A DNA stretch of 64,000 bases from Coniferiporia sulphurascens (Eukaryota; Basidiomycota; Agaricomycetes; Hymenochaetales; Hymenochaetaceae). The stretch spans positions 930,001 through 994,000 of the forward strand of contig NBBA01000001.1 of the NCBI GenBank assembly GCA_002794785.1, given 5' to 3'. Within the stretch, counting starts at the first letter, position 1; each line of letters starts with the position of its first letter. Of the stretch, positions 48,175 to 57,044 are shown one piece after another. The translations under genes were made by a program, and so were the position numbers. Below the pieces are notes generated by a model. The model was not told the origin of the DNA, did not search any database, and saw only the letters and a list, made by a program, of their open reading frames with translations.

Positions 48175-49115
48175 CTAGTGTATAACCCCTATTACAAAAG
48201 ATTCCCTTCTTACAAAATTGCGATTCCAAACTTCCACACAACTAAATCAATGCCTAAAATGTCTCATATGGATGCTAAATGAGCTATCAGAAAGGCTTGC
48301 AGTGGTAGTATGACAAAATATAGCATTGTTGTGAAGTCACCATCAAAGTACTCATTCCACCAAATGAGAAGAGTGTTTGGGAGGCTACCGGCTTGCACAA
48401 CAAATTAATTTATCAGCAATTATTTTCCGGGGACATGTCTGTCACATGCTAGGGTGTACTATTATGCTATTCCGGATAGAATAAATCACAGAAATGTACA
48501 GGGAGAGAGCAAAATGTCTGAAGAGTGACAAATGGTGACATAGCGCATTCAGCATTGCATTCCTTTTCAATCTCAGTTGATAAGAGTATTCTAATTGACG
48601 CTACAGGTGGATATAATTAGTTACGCCGCACCCCAAAATGGAAGGTGTTTCCCATCACCCATTCTACCATTGAAAGTTTAGTGGAAGTGCTTGCTATTAG
48701 TAACAATGCTTCTTATACCATATATATGAAGTTTATGTGTATTCAGAACATTGTGAGTGTTCAATTTTGTAGCATATGAGCTTGTCAAATAAATTCACAA
48801 TCACGTTTAGGCTGATGGGAAACTCTTTCCATTTATAGGTGCGGGGTAACTAATTATATCCACCTGTAGTACTATGCATAAGTAGTCGCTTACCCGTCGG
48901 AGTATAAAAATTAGCGTGACACTTCGTAACTGTTATTTTGTATGATGGGGACACTTTTATTCTGAGAGTTCGAGCCTATAAACAGGTGCCAAAAAAACTG
49001 AAAAAGATATAAAATGTATGTCTCTTTTACCATACCAGGTCTGAAGAAAAAAATATCAGTATTTTCGCGCTGTAGACAAAAATTCAAAATGTTTGTAATA
49101 GGGGTCATACGATAG
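48175..49115. mobile_element. TIR-A family DNA element with TA target duplication
   Basis: Ends CTAGTGTATAACCCCTATTA and, inverted, CTATCGTATGACCCCTATTA, followed on both sides by CAAA. Flanking TA at 48173-48174 and 49116-49117. 941 bp including a nested MITE; no transposase frame, so non-autonomous. TA duplication and family copies point to the Tc1/mariner-like group. Confidence 0.82.
48604..48866. mobile_element. Nested mariner-like MITE
   Basis: 263 bp with long terminal inverted repeats: CAGGTGGATATAATTAGTTA at the left and its complement at the right (similarity extends about 55 bp, to TTTCCCATC). Flanking TA at 48602-48603 and 48867-48868. No ORF. It lies inside the TIR-A element. Confidence 0.85.
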
Positions 49116-49887
49116 TAGGTCTATGTCTGGCTTCACTTCGCAAACAAAAAGGTGCCTGACATCAATTGTGGCTTCATCTTTCCGTTCCACCTGTTCCGTC
49201 TCTATCCTGGCGAGCATCGCGTTGAGCCGTTTGCTGCCTATAATTACAACCGCGCGAAATTCGAACGGTTTTGCGACCCTACGGTAGTACTTGGACACCA
49301 AGCCCAGGGTGCGTGCCGTCTTCCCGAGGTTTACGAGAGGCATGTACCCGAGGATGTGAGCGATGAGCTCCGCGGGACAGCTGTCCATGGTTGGGTGTTA
49401 AAAGTCTTAAGGCGTGCCGTTGAAGCACAGTTTGGTCCTCGTTGATCAAAGATTTTGTCGTCATCGATTTCGACAGAGCATACATGCAGGTAACACAGCT
49501 ACGACTAGAAAAACAGATGGCGTGTGGCATAAATACCAAATGTAGTTGGATAAGTCGGGATTGGCGAGATTACCAATCCATAGTTCCAGAGATGGATATG
49601 CCGGATTTGGGAATTTCTCGGGGCGGCCTGCACTTTAGCTTTTAGCTGATAAACTGCTGGCTTGCTAATCTCAACAGCGTAGTGGGTTGGAGCCTGAGAC
49701 TGATAGTGGTTGCATCCTCGCATGTGAACCGAGACGTCACGATTATATGCCAATGTGTAACGTCGATAGAACGGAATCATACACATAAATCCACGAGGGT
49801 GCACATGTAGCAGCACTGTGATTCTCTACTCTACTAATTTGATTCTACTTCGTTGTAATGCCTTTTTTTGTTCAGAGCTTTCTATGT

Positions 49888-50958
49888 CTATGAATTTGCA
49901 GTGTATGTTCCTGATTTCTCCTGCCACCAGCGCTCGCGAGCTATTTCCTCAAAGTCCTTTAATATGTCATCTTTGAGCTCCCACAGCTCTCCAACTTGCC
50001 ACTGGACATTGTGTATCTCCAAACCATCAATGCAAAGCGCTCTCACAGCTTCACAGACATTCCTGGTTCTCCAGAGGTTAAAGTCATCATACAGTGGTTT
50101 CAGCACTGCATGAATCAATCTCCCGGGCAGTCTGCGGTCTGTGTGGATCATCGACTCTAACTTCCTTGCGTCGCGTTTGGAACCGCAGAGTACCTCTAGG
50201 ACATCGTCGAAATAGTGCATTCCTCCACCATAAACGACCAGATGGGTCAAGGCTTCAAAATGGGAGTGCATGCCCACAAGCAGCGGACGGGGACACGGGT
50301 TCTCCTCCTCATAATCCGAGCGGTCTCTCTTGGTATTGTAGAAGACATGAGGTGCGTTGAGGCGGATACGTCGTAGTAATGGCGCCGTCGGATGAACAAA
50401 GTCAAAATCGGAGATGTCATCGGCGTGATTCAAGATGAGAGTCTCGAGGCGCGGGAGGGACAAGTCGGATATGATGCTCAGGTCGTCAAAATAGTATGAA
50501 GTCCGAGAGCGCTGGGTAAGAGAAAGAGTTACAAGGGTCGTACACACGTTCCGGACGAGGGCGGCAGCATTCTTTCGGAACTCGTTGGCGTGAAGGTTAA
50601 GCTTCTTAATGTCTTTGGAGTGCATGTAAGCCAAGCTCCCATCATCTTCCTCGTCCAAAGGGTCGTCCGAGGGATTTTCCACTTTTAGATACGTGTCTGG
50701 ATCGTCTTCGCAAAGCAAAAGATGCCGGACGTCGATTGTTGCTCCATCCCCCTGTTCCTCCTGTTCCGTCTCTATCCTGGAAAGCGTTGCCTTGAGCTGT
50801 CCGATGCCTAAAACCACGAGTACGCGAAATTCGAACAGTTTTGCGACCCTATGGTGATACTTCGACACCAAGCCCAGGCTACGTACCGTCTTTCCGAGAT
50901 CAACAGGGGACAAATACCCTAGGATGTGGGCGATGAGTTCCGCGGGACAGCTGTCCAT
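49888..50958 (-). CDS. F-box-like protein, subfamily 2
   Basis: Intact, 356 aa, one exon. MDSCPAELIAHILGYL, F-box-like core LGLVSKYHHRVAKLFEFRVL, then DVRHLLLCEDDPDTYLKVE with an acidic stretch, LVRNVCTTLVTLSLTQR, LPRLETLILNHADDIS, APLLRRIRLNAPHVF, MHSHFEALTHLVVYGGG and RLPGRLIHAVLKP, ending ARERWWQEKSGTYTANS. It is the undamaged twin of 43847. Its own TATA box is now about 3 kb upstream because a hAT-like element entered 54 bp before the ATG, so it is either silent or driven from element sequence. Confidence 0.87.
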   Translation of the reverse strand: MDSCPAELIAHILGYLSPVDLGKTVRSLGLVSKYHHRVAKLFEFRVLVVLGIGQLKATLSRIETEQEEQGDGATIDVRHLLLCEDDPDTYLKVENPSDDPLDEEDDGSLAYMHSKDIKKLNLHANEFRKNAAALVRNVCTTLVTLSLTQRSRTSYYFDDLSIISDLSLPRLETLILNHADDISDFDFVHPTAPLLRRIRLNAPHVFYNTKRDRSDYEEENPCPRPLLVGMHSHFEALTHLVVYGGGMHYFDDVLEVLCGSKRDARKLESMIHTDRRLPGRLIHAVLKPLYDDFNLWRTRNVCEAVRALCIDGLEIHNVQWQVGELWELKDDILKDFEEIARERWWQEKSGTYTANS

Positions 50959-51011
50959 GGTTGTGGTTTATTGTCGAGGCGACGTAGATTGGATGGTGGG
51001 TTGCTTTCTCG

Positions 51012-51019
51012 GATGTGGA
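51012..51019. repeat. 8-bp target duplication, left
   Basis: GATGTGGA, repeated at 53922-53929. The undamaged paralogue at 43.8 kb carries this site once (antisense GGATGTAAACCGAA). Confidence 0.85.
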
Positions 51020-51029
51020 TAGTGTTGTT

Positions 51030-51090
51030 GGCAAAACTTGCCAGTTTTGCCACCCCTAGTTTTGCCAAGGGTTTTGCCGGCATGGCAAAA
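51030..51090. repeat. Left subterminal GGCAAAA/TTTTGCC array
   Basis: Five occurrences in about 65 bp, including the hairpin GGTTTTGCC-GGCAT-GGCAAAACC. Candidate transposase-binding sites. Confidence 0.65.
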
Positions 51091-51411
51091 CCTCAGTGGA
51101 ATTTTGGGGATGGTAAAACTGCATTGATTAGTAATGAAGTGACTAATTATTACCATAATTGGATTGATAATGGCTGCGCTTGCAGGGCCCGATACATTTC
51201 TTAGGTGGATGTAACAGTGACTTTTATATCCATATCTATCTGTAGGTGTAGATGTACAGTCAAACGTGAACAAATAGATTTTTCGTATCATTTCCCCTTG
51301 CTGTATGCGCGGCACACACTCGGTTTTCCTCGCACAATTATTCAGTGGTTACACAATATCTTGGAAATGGAATGCATTTGCCAAATTGCGTAACAAGGAT
51401 CATCTCATTAA

Positions 51412-51848
51412 GGCCCTGCTCGGCTGCACAGGTTAGCTAACCTCCAGCCAGTTAACAGAGAGTGACGGCGCCCTGGTCACAATCATTGCATCATTAAGCT
51501 AACTGTGTATGGAAGATGCATTACAAACTTATTTCTTTGGAACGTTCTTTTTCTCTAACGAGGGTTGCAAGCACTCGGCCTGTCGGCACGAGAGGTAACG
51601 CCAGTGACTTCCTAATAAGGATCTTCAAGTTAACTAACAGACCAGGGTTGTCACTAGCGTGATTTCAATTGCCGACATGCTGTATTAATCAGCACTCTTA
51701 AAAGAAGTCTTTAAAACGTATATAGTAATTTTGGTTATGCGAGATACCATAAATAGCTAGCCTACTGATGAACCATTTGTGACCAGGGTACCATCACACA
51801 TGGTTAACTAACAGAAAAGTTAGCTAACCTGTGCAGCCGAGCAGGGCC
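51412..51848. mobile_element. Tourist-like (PIF/Harbinger) MITE
   Basis: 437 bp with 30-bp perfect terminal inverted repeats beginning GGCCCTGCTCGGCTGCACAG, flanked by TAA at 51409-51411 and 51849-51851. A 3-bp TWA target duplication is the PIF/Harbinger signature. No ORF. Nested in the hAT-like element. Confidence 0.88.
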
Positions 51849-51965
51849 TAAAGGTGTGTAAGTGCAATGGGGCATATGCATTTATGGCCTCAATTGGAGG
51901 CCTTGCATTATTTAGTGTTGGAATTCAGCAATTTGCGGTGCGAGCGAATGCACTCCGTATCTAAG

Positions 51966-52222
51966 TCTTAAAATCTACGCATGTTGTGGTAGATGACGAG
52001 GTGCAGTGGTGAGACTCAGGCAAGGTGGGTTATCAGCGTAAACCGATGTATTTCTAGGGCGAGACCAGCTCCCCTTATATACATGATCCGTGAGCTAGTA
52101 CTACTATAACTATCTAGCTCCTATATCGTATGGCGTTATCGTTGCGTTATCATTCACTTAGTAAGGTGACTGGTCTTATGACCATGTACTATATTTATAT
52201 CGTTTGTTATATTTATTTAATA
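51966..52222 (-). repeat. Solo Copia LTR, subfamily b
   Basis: 257 bp, flanked by CTAAG at 51961-51965 and 52223-52227. Nested in the hAT-like element. Confidence 0.93.
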
Positions 52223-52342
52223 CTAAGTATATCGTTTAACCAGTAGATAATCGCGCGAGGGAAACTGAGCGCACATACAACAGGAAAAATACTACGAAAA
52301 ATTATTCAAACTCCGACGCCGTCTCGGCATCAAGCTCGAACT

Positions 52343-53356
52343 TCAACATTTAGTGAATGGGACAAGCTCACCAAATAAGGTTTCTGAATTAGCCACCTTT
52401 TTCATGTCTGAAGGGTCAAATGCAAACGGAACCTTCGGCTGTACGAGGATTCCGCAGTGGAAGCGGCGGCGGCCAAAAATTATCGCGCCATGGATGAACG
52501 GATCACGACTCAGCACGCTCTCTGCAATTACCGTCAATAGATATCACAACTGTGTTGAGAGTTGATGCGCACCTAGTGGTCTGGGGTTAGTCTTTTCGCC
52601 TGTCGAGTGCATAATTTAATCGTCTGTTCGCCCGACAACCTTCCAATAACCCTTTTTAGTAGGATGAGGAGTGACTAAATCGCTCGTTGCGTAAGCTTCC
52701 CGACCATCCATTGTCGTATTAACGACATTTGGACGGAAGGTTTTTGTCGCCTGAAATGTGTTTGTCAACGAGAGTCTATTGGTATACACGCATGCTTATA
52801 TTGAGATAGACTTACTGAAATAACGGCCTCGTACTCATTGTTCCCGTTATCGATAAAACGAGTCTCTCGGATCGGTGAAAATTGGGAGTATTCCCAGTCC
52901 CCATGAGGCGGCTCTAAGAGAAGTTAGAAAAAGGATAGGGAAAATCTGTATACAGATCAACCAACTTTGTAAGAAGACGTTCAGCGTTCTATGGTAAGCA
53001 AGATCTGGTCAGGCTGATCCCGACGTAAGAGTTGATTTTTTTCTTTCACTCACAATCCAAGGGCGGTAAAGACATCCACTCCTCTTGAGACAAGGTAGTC
53101 TCCTACCTCCTTGCTTGGCGGGCCACCCCCAAAGATCTAATGGAGTAAGTTAGAAATGGAAATCTCAAAGCCTTACGTCGCAAACACTCACTGGCACAAC
53201 ACCCTTGGTCTTCATTAGGGTTTCAACATAGCCAAGAGAGCCTGTACTTCCGGTAAGCAGGACAATGTCCCCATCCGACTGGTTGAGCTGATGGATGGAC
53301 AAAGGCTTGAATTCTGGGAAGGCTGTATAGTACTGTATATACGAAAGCAGACACAT
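52343..53356 (-). pseudogene. Rearranged fragment of an adenylate-forming reductase (NRPS-like) gene
   Basis: Minus-strand exons in order: AFPEFKPLSIHQL with DGDIVLLTGSTGSLG (NAD(P)-binding start of a reductase domain); then MKTKGVV, an intron, and IFGGGPPSKEVGDYLVSRGV; then HGDWEYSQFSPIRETRFID; FRPNVVNTT, YATSDLVTPHPTKKGYWKVV and GRTDD; then SVLSRDPFIHGAIIFGRRRF and VQPKVPFAFDPSDMKK. The last four blocks are the C-terminal half of an ANL (AMP-binding) domain. GRTDD is followed by TAA where relatives have Gln, then IMHSTGEKTNP. In real enzymes the reductase follows the AMP-binding domain; here its start precedes it, so two pieces were joined. Not functional. Confidence 0.75.
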
Positions 53357-53854
53357 GGCATTTTAGAGACAGGCCCGGGGTAGCACCAAAAACGAAGGGA
53401 GAATTGATGTAATTAAAACCACAAAAACGGCCCAAAGATCCCGCTCGGCACAACAAGCTGAAGAAGAAATGTGATTCAAAAAAGGTAGGTCACGTAAAAT
53501 AAATGACAGTCACTTCCGTAACAGGGCAAATAATGAGCTGCCGCAGCTCGGCATTATAGGAAAGGCAATACCACGGGCCCCTACAATCGCGTTCAGATCT
53601 TGAATTATTGACCTAGCTAACCCTCTACCTAAAGGTATCGGGAGTTTATTGTGTGACACAGTGACACAGTGACATTATAATCAGGTGTAGTCATACCCTT
53701 AAGCATTTCACACGGATTATTGTTGTTGTTACTAGCCTATTAGCATATTCCGACTTACCATTTGACCAATTGCACTAATTAGTTGCCATTGGATTAGACC
53801 ACTGATAGTTATATTGGTATCAAATTGTATTTAATTACATTACTAATATTGCCA

Positions 53855-53911
53855 TTTTGCCATGCCAGTTTTGCCGGCAAAACGGCAGAACCTCCCGATT
53901 TTAGTTTTGCC
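53855..53911. repeat. Right subterminal GGCAAAA/TTTTGCC array
   Basis: Includes the perfect 16-bp palindrome GTTTTGCCGGCAAAAC at 53869-53884 and further TTTTGCC words. Confidence 0.65.
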
Positions 53912-53921
53912 CACAGCACTA

Positions 53922-53929
53922 GATGTGGA
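53922..53929. repeat. 8-bp target duplication, right
   Basis: GATGTGGA, copy of 51012-51019. Confidence 0.85.
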
Positions 53930-53943
53930 CCGAACTTTCACAA

Positions 53944-53950
53944 TTTTATA
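53944..53950 (-). promoter_or_regulatory. Displaced TATA box of the F-box-like gene at 50958
   Basis: TATAAAA on the minus strand. It is 2,992 bp from the ATG; subtracting the 2,902-bp element and 8-bp duplication leaves 82 bp, as in the twin gene. Confidence 0.65.
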
Positions 53951-54095
53951 TCGATGGAACTTAGCCATATGAAGGAATACGATCGTCGTGGATGTAAGAA
54001 CTTACGGACCGATCGAAAAAGGAAGGAGAGCAAACACCTCTATCATTAAAGTTGTTTTTTTGAGCCAAGACATTACTGCAGCTTGTATATGGGAA

Positions 54096-54524
54096 TGCCA
54101 GTATATATCAATATTGATTAAAAGGGCCTTTCACATTGCGTTGAGTTGCTTGTCCCGCATGAGCAGTAGAAAAGGTAATTCACAAGCGGTGTGAACCTCC
54201 TGCCTTCAAGTTTTCGGTCGGTCCGTAACTTTTTATATCACCAGTACATAATACAGCATCCTCCCTTTTAAGATTCACGAAGCCGGAATACACACTTGAA
54301 AAGAAAGAAAAGGTGATAGCCAGACGGTGGTACTGTGCACTGTGCATGTCAGCGTCGGGTCGCGACAGGCTTCTGTCTCCTTTTTTCTATTACGGAATAA
54401 CGTTTTCAGCTTTGATAGCGTTGACCACCTTTTAAGCGCGTTATTTGGCGAGCTTTCGTCGGCGTCTAGCGCTGGTGGGGAGTTACGCTGACGTCGATCT
54501 CGGGCCCTCTTAACTTCCTAAGTT
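54096..54524. other. Intergenic, nothing recognised
   Basis: Beyond the duplication arm and before the 3' end of the next F-box-like pseudogene. Confidence 0.35.
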
Positions 54525-55561
54525 CTACCAACGCTCGCGAGCTAGTCCTTCAAAGTCCTCCAAGTTCTCGTTGTTGCGCTCCCGCACTCCGATGTCATAA
54601 GGCACGAAGTGGGGCGCCTGTACCTCCAAACCATCTATGCGAAGTGCTCTCGCATCTCTACAAAAACGCAAGGCTCCCTCACGGTCGTGTTGATACCGCG
54701 GTTTCAGCACTGCATGAACCAGCCTCCCGGGCAGCTTGCGGTTCTCGGGGAGCGTCGACTTGAACTCCTTTGCTCCATCTTTGGAACCGCAAAGTACTGC
54801 TAAGAGATCGTCGATGGAGTCTATGCCTCCACCACAAACGACCAGATGAGTCAGGCCTTCAAAATAAAAATGCATGTTCACAAGCAGCGGATGGAGAAGC
54901 AGGGTCCTATCCCTGAAATCCAAAAAGCCTCTCGAGCCAAAGGTGCCCGGAAAGTTGTGGATACGAAATGCATTGAGGTGGATACGTCGAAGTAATGGCG
55001 CCATCGGAGTATCATAGTCGAAGTTGGAGATGTCGGCGCTGTGCTCAAGGAGAAGATTCTCGAGGCGCGGAAAGTATAACCCGGATATAATGCATGGGCC
55101 TTCGAAGTTGCAGAGATACCCTCGAAAGCGTTGGATAATAGAAAGGGTTACGAGGGTCGTATGGACTTTCCGGATGAGGCTGGCAGTTTTCGCTCGGAAC
55201 TCGTTGGTGTAAATTTCATACTTGCGTAAATTTTCGTGATGGGTCATAAACTCTTCCATGTTCCTGGAGTAGTTGTCCGACTCCAAGCCTAAATCTATGT
55301 CTGGCTCCACCTCACAAATAAAGAGGTGCCGGGTGTCAATTATGGCTTTATTCCCCCGTTCCGCCTGTTCCGTCTCTATCCTGCTAAGCGATGCATTGAG
55401 CTGTTCGCTACCTTTAATCACAAGTGCTCGGAATTCGAACGGTTTGGCGACCATACGGTAGTACTTGGACACGAAGCACAGGCTGCGTGCTGTCTTTTCA
55501 AGGTCTACGAGAGGTACATGCTCGAGGAAGAGGGCGACGAGTTCCGGGGGCAGCTTTCCAT
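54525..55561 (-). pseudogene. F-box-like protein, subfamily 2, N-terminal frameshift
   Basis: ATG 55561 starts MESCP. One C is missing from the run in TGCCCCCGGAACTC (relatives read CCPPEL-type codons), which puts the start out of frame with VSKYYRMVAKPFEFRALVI. From there 315 codons are open to 54525 with all later blocks (IIDTRHLFICEVEPDIDL, LIRKVHTTLVTLSIIQRF, FPRLENLLLEHS, APLLRRIHLNAFRIH, RLPGRLVHAVLKPRY, LARERW). The damage is limited to one base, so an assembly error is possible. Close to the gene at 58091. Confidence 0.75.
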
Positions 55562-55821
55562 GGTTGGGGTTTATTGTCGAGGGAGCGTAGTGATTTGGAC
55601 CGTTGGGGCTTCCTGAGGCTGGTGGTGGTTGTTTCCTCGGATGTGAACTAAAATGTTCACGGTTTTATGCTGATGCGTGCATGGGCCGTGGCGCATCGAT
55701 CGAACAGAACCTTATCAGGAATACAATCGTATGTGGTACGTAATTGACTTATCAGGAAGTATGCGCTCCCGAAAGGGTTGCCACCAAGAATTGATCGACG
55801 GCCCGGACATACAGTACAGTA

Positions 55822-56150
55822 CTATCGTGTACTCAATGCTCACTCATAACAGAGTCACATCCTCAGACAAAACCTGGGCCTTAGACCTCCGAATAATGAG
55901 TCTGGATTTCTATCCCTGGGGATTCCAATGGTGTCCTTGCCAGTGAGCCGGCAATAACTCTTGAACATCTTGACTGTGACTAAACCAGTTCAACTGGATA
56001 CTCACAAAATATGAGGGTGTACCGTGACCTTTCAATGAGGCATGAACTGTTTCAAGTGTATACTTTTTTCTTACTACTTTTTCTGGGCGAAATTCGGAGA
56101 TGTGTCCAGTTTGAGACCAATTTCTGTTTCGACTACTACCAGTGTGGACG
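55822..56150. mobile_element. Degenerate TIR-A family copy
   Basis: Left end CTATCGTGTACTC, then AGTCACATCCTCAGACAAAA as in the copies at 1 and 60409. The right part (AGATGTGTCCAGTTTGAGAC) matches 121-141. The right terminus is eroded. Confidence 0.6.
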
Positions 56151-56240
56151 CAATATAAGTAAGTAAGCCACATTTAGTTGATGTGAAAAGCGATAGATAG
56201 TTGTAATCTCAAATCTCTGACTTATCTGGCCCCTTGCAAT

Positions 56241-56544
56241 GGAGGCATATACTCCGTCGACAATCTCTTAGCGGTGCTTTGAGGCTCTATTCATGGTGCA
56301 ATAGAGTTCACGTTGACGCTCCCCGAAAACCGCGATTTGCCCGGGAGGCTGGTACAGACAATTAAAATAGCGGTATCAACACGACCGTGGGGGAGCCTTG
56401 AGCTTTTGTAAAAGTACGAGAGTACTCCGCATAGATGATTTGGAGGTACAGCAGCTCTACTCGGGCCTTACGAAATCGGAGTGCGGGTGCGCATCGACGA
56501 GCTATTGGAGAGATTTGAAGGAGCTAGCTCGCGAGCGCTGGTAG
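56241..56544 (+). pseudogene. C-terminal fragment of a subfamily 2 F-box-like gene
   Basis: GGAGGCATATACTCCGTCGA aligns to 59767 onward of the intact plus-strand gene. It keeps the Gly-Gly-Met, CGS, NRDLPGRL and ARERW* blocks in several frames and ends with TAG at 56542. There is no 5' part. Its 3' flank is an inverted match to the 3' flank of the gene at 57045. Confidence 0.75.
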
Positions 56545-57044
56545 TACTTAGGACGGATTAGAAATACACACAGAATTTTCATAGGCGTAGATAAATACGA
56601 AGAAAGCGTCTTTATGGACGCAAATAGAACCTCCACGAACTGTTCGTATCGGCTCAGAAGATACACTGACCCAAAAAAGCGTTGCACTGCGTTTTTTGAG
56701 TTCGAGTTGAATGGCGTATATCTATCAAACCGGGGCATATAAACATGAAGTAAAATAAAGCATGGAAAGCTCTGCATTTTAGCTTTCCAAAAATATATTA
56801 TATGGGGCGTAATTCGAAGAAATGAGGTAGTTATAGACCACCCAATTGGGACATAGCGGCATTGCAATACTGACGTGTAGCCAAAGTTCGGTTCACGGCC
56901 TTTTGCTGAACCCCGAACTGAGGCGCGGCTGTATCTCCCCGGTACGAATGCTGCGACGTCCGATTTGCGTTCCGTAGAAACACTTTCTTCGTATTTTTCT
57001 ACGTCTATTGAACTTCTGTGTGTATTCTTAATACATCCCTATTA
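56545..57044. other. Intergenic, 3' flanks of two inverted family members
   Basis: ATTTTCATAGGCGTAGATAA at about 56575 pairs in inverse with 57000-56985. Nothing else recognised. Confidence 0.4.

Larger units (their letters stand above)
46909..49388 (-). pseudogene. F-box-like protein, subfamily 2, split by three transposon insertions
   Basis: The 5' part 49388-49118 (MDSCPAELIAHILGYM to CEVKPDIDL) is intact. The gene is then interrupted by a TIR-A element (48175-49115). It resumes at 48172 down to 48030, is interrupted by a solo LTR (47772-48029), continues for about 110 bp (47771-47657), is interrupted by a second solo LTR (47396-47651), and ends with the C-terminal third down to the TAG at 46909-46911. 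Each insertion has its own target duplication (TA, GTTAC, CTTTC), and removing them restores colinearity with paralogues. Additional substitutions and small indels have accumulated. Confidence 0.88.
51020..53921. mobile_element. Non-autonomous hAT-like element carrying enzyme-gene fragments
   Basis: 2,902 bp with 19-bp terminal inverted repeats, TAGTGTTGTTGGCAAAACT and (inverted right end) TAGTGCTGTGGGCAAAACT, differing at two positions. An 8-bp target duplication and TAGxG ends are hAT hallmarks. Both subterminal regions are packed with GGCAAAA/TTTTGCC words, like the transposase-binding arrays of known hAT elements. No transposase frame is present. Cargo: part of an adenylate-forming reductase gene (52343-53356), a Tourist-like MITE and a solo LTR. 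Removing the element and one duplication restores an 82-bp ATG-TATA distance, identical to the paralogue at 43847. Confidence 0.85.
49608..54095 (-). repeat. Inverted duplication, arm 2 (interrupted by hAT-like element)
   Basis: 49608-51019 and 53922-54095 together correspond to 45180-43622. The proximal promoter and TATA box sit at 53930-54095, beyond the inserted element. Confidence 0.82.

Noticed and set aside
53220..53300. GSTGSLG motif as the core AMP-binding (A3) motif
   Set aside because: DGDIVLLTGSTGSLG fits the NAD(P)-binding start of reductase domains; the AMP-binding A3 motif has a different pattern with Pro-Lys after the Gly-rich part.
51020..53921. GGCAAAA segments as two separate small repeats
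   Set aside because: They sit at opposite ends in inverted orientation next to an exact 8-bp duplication, and the paralogous site shows they delimit one insertion.
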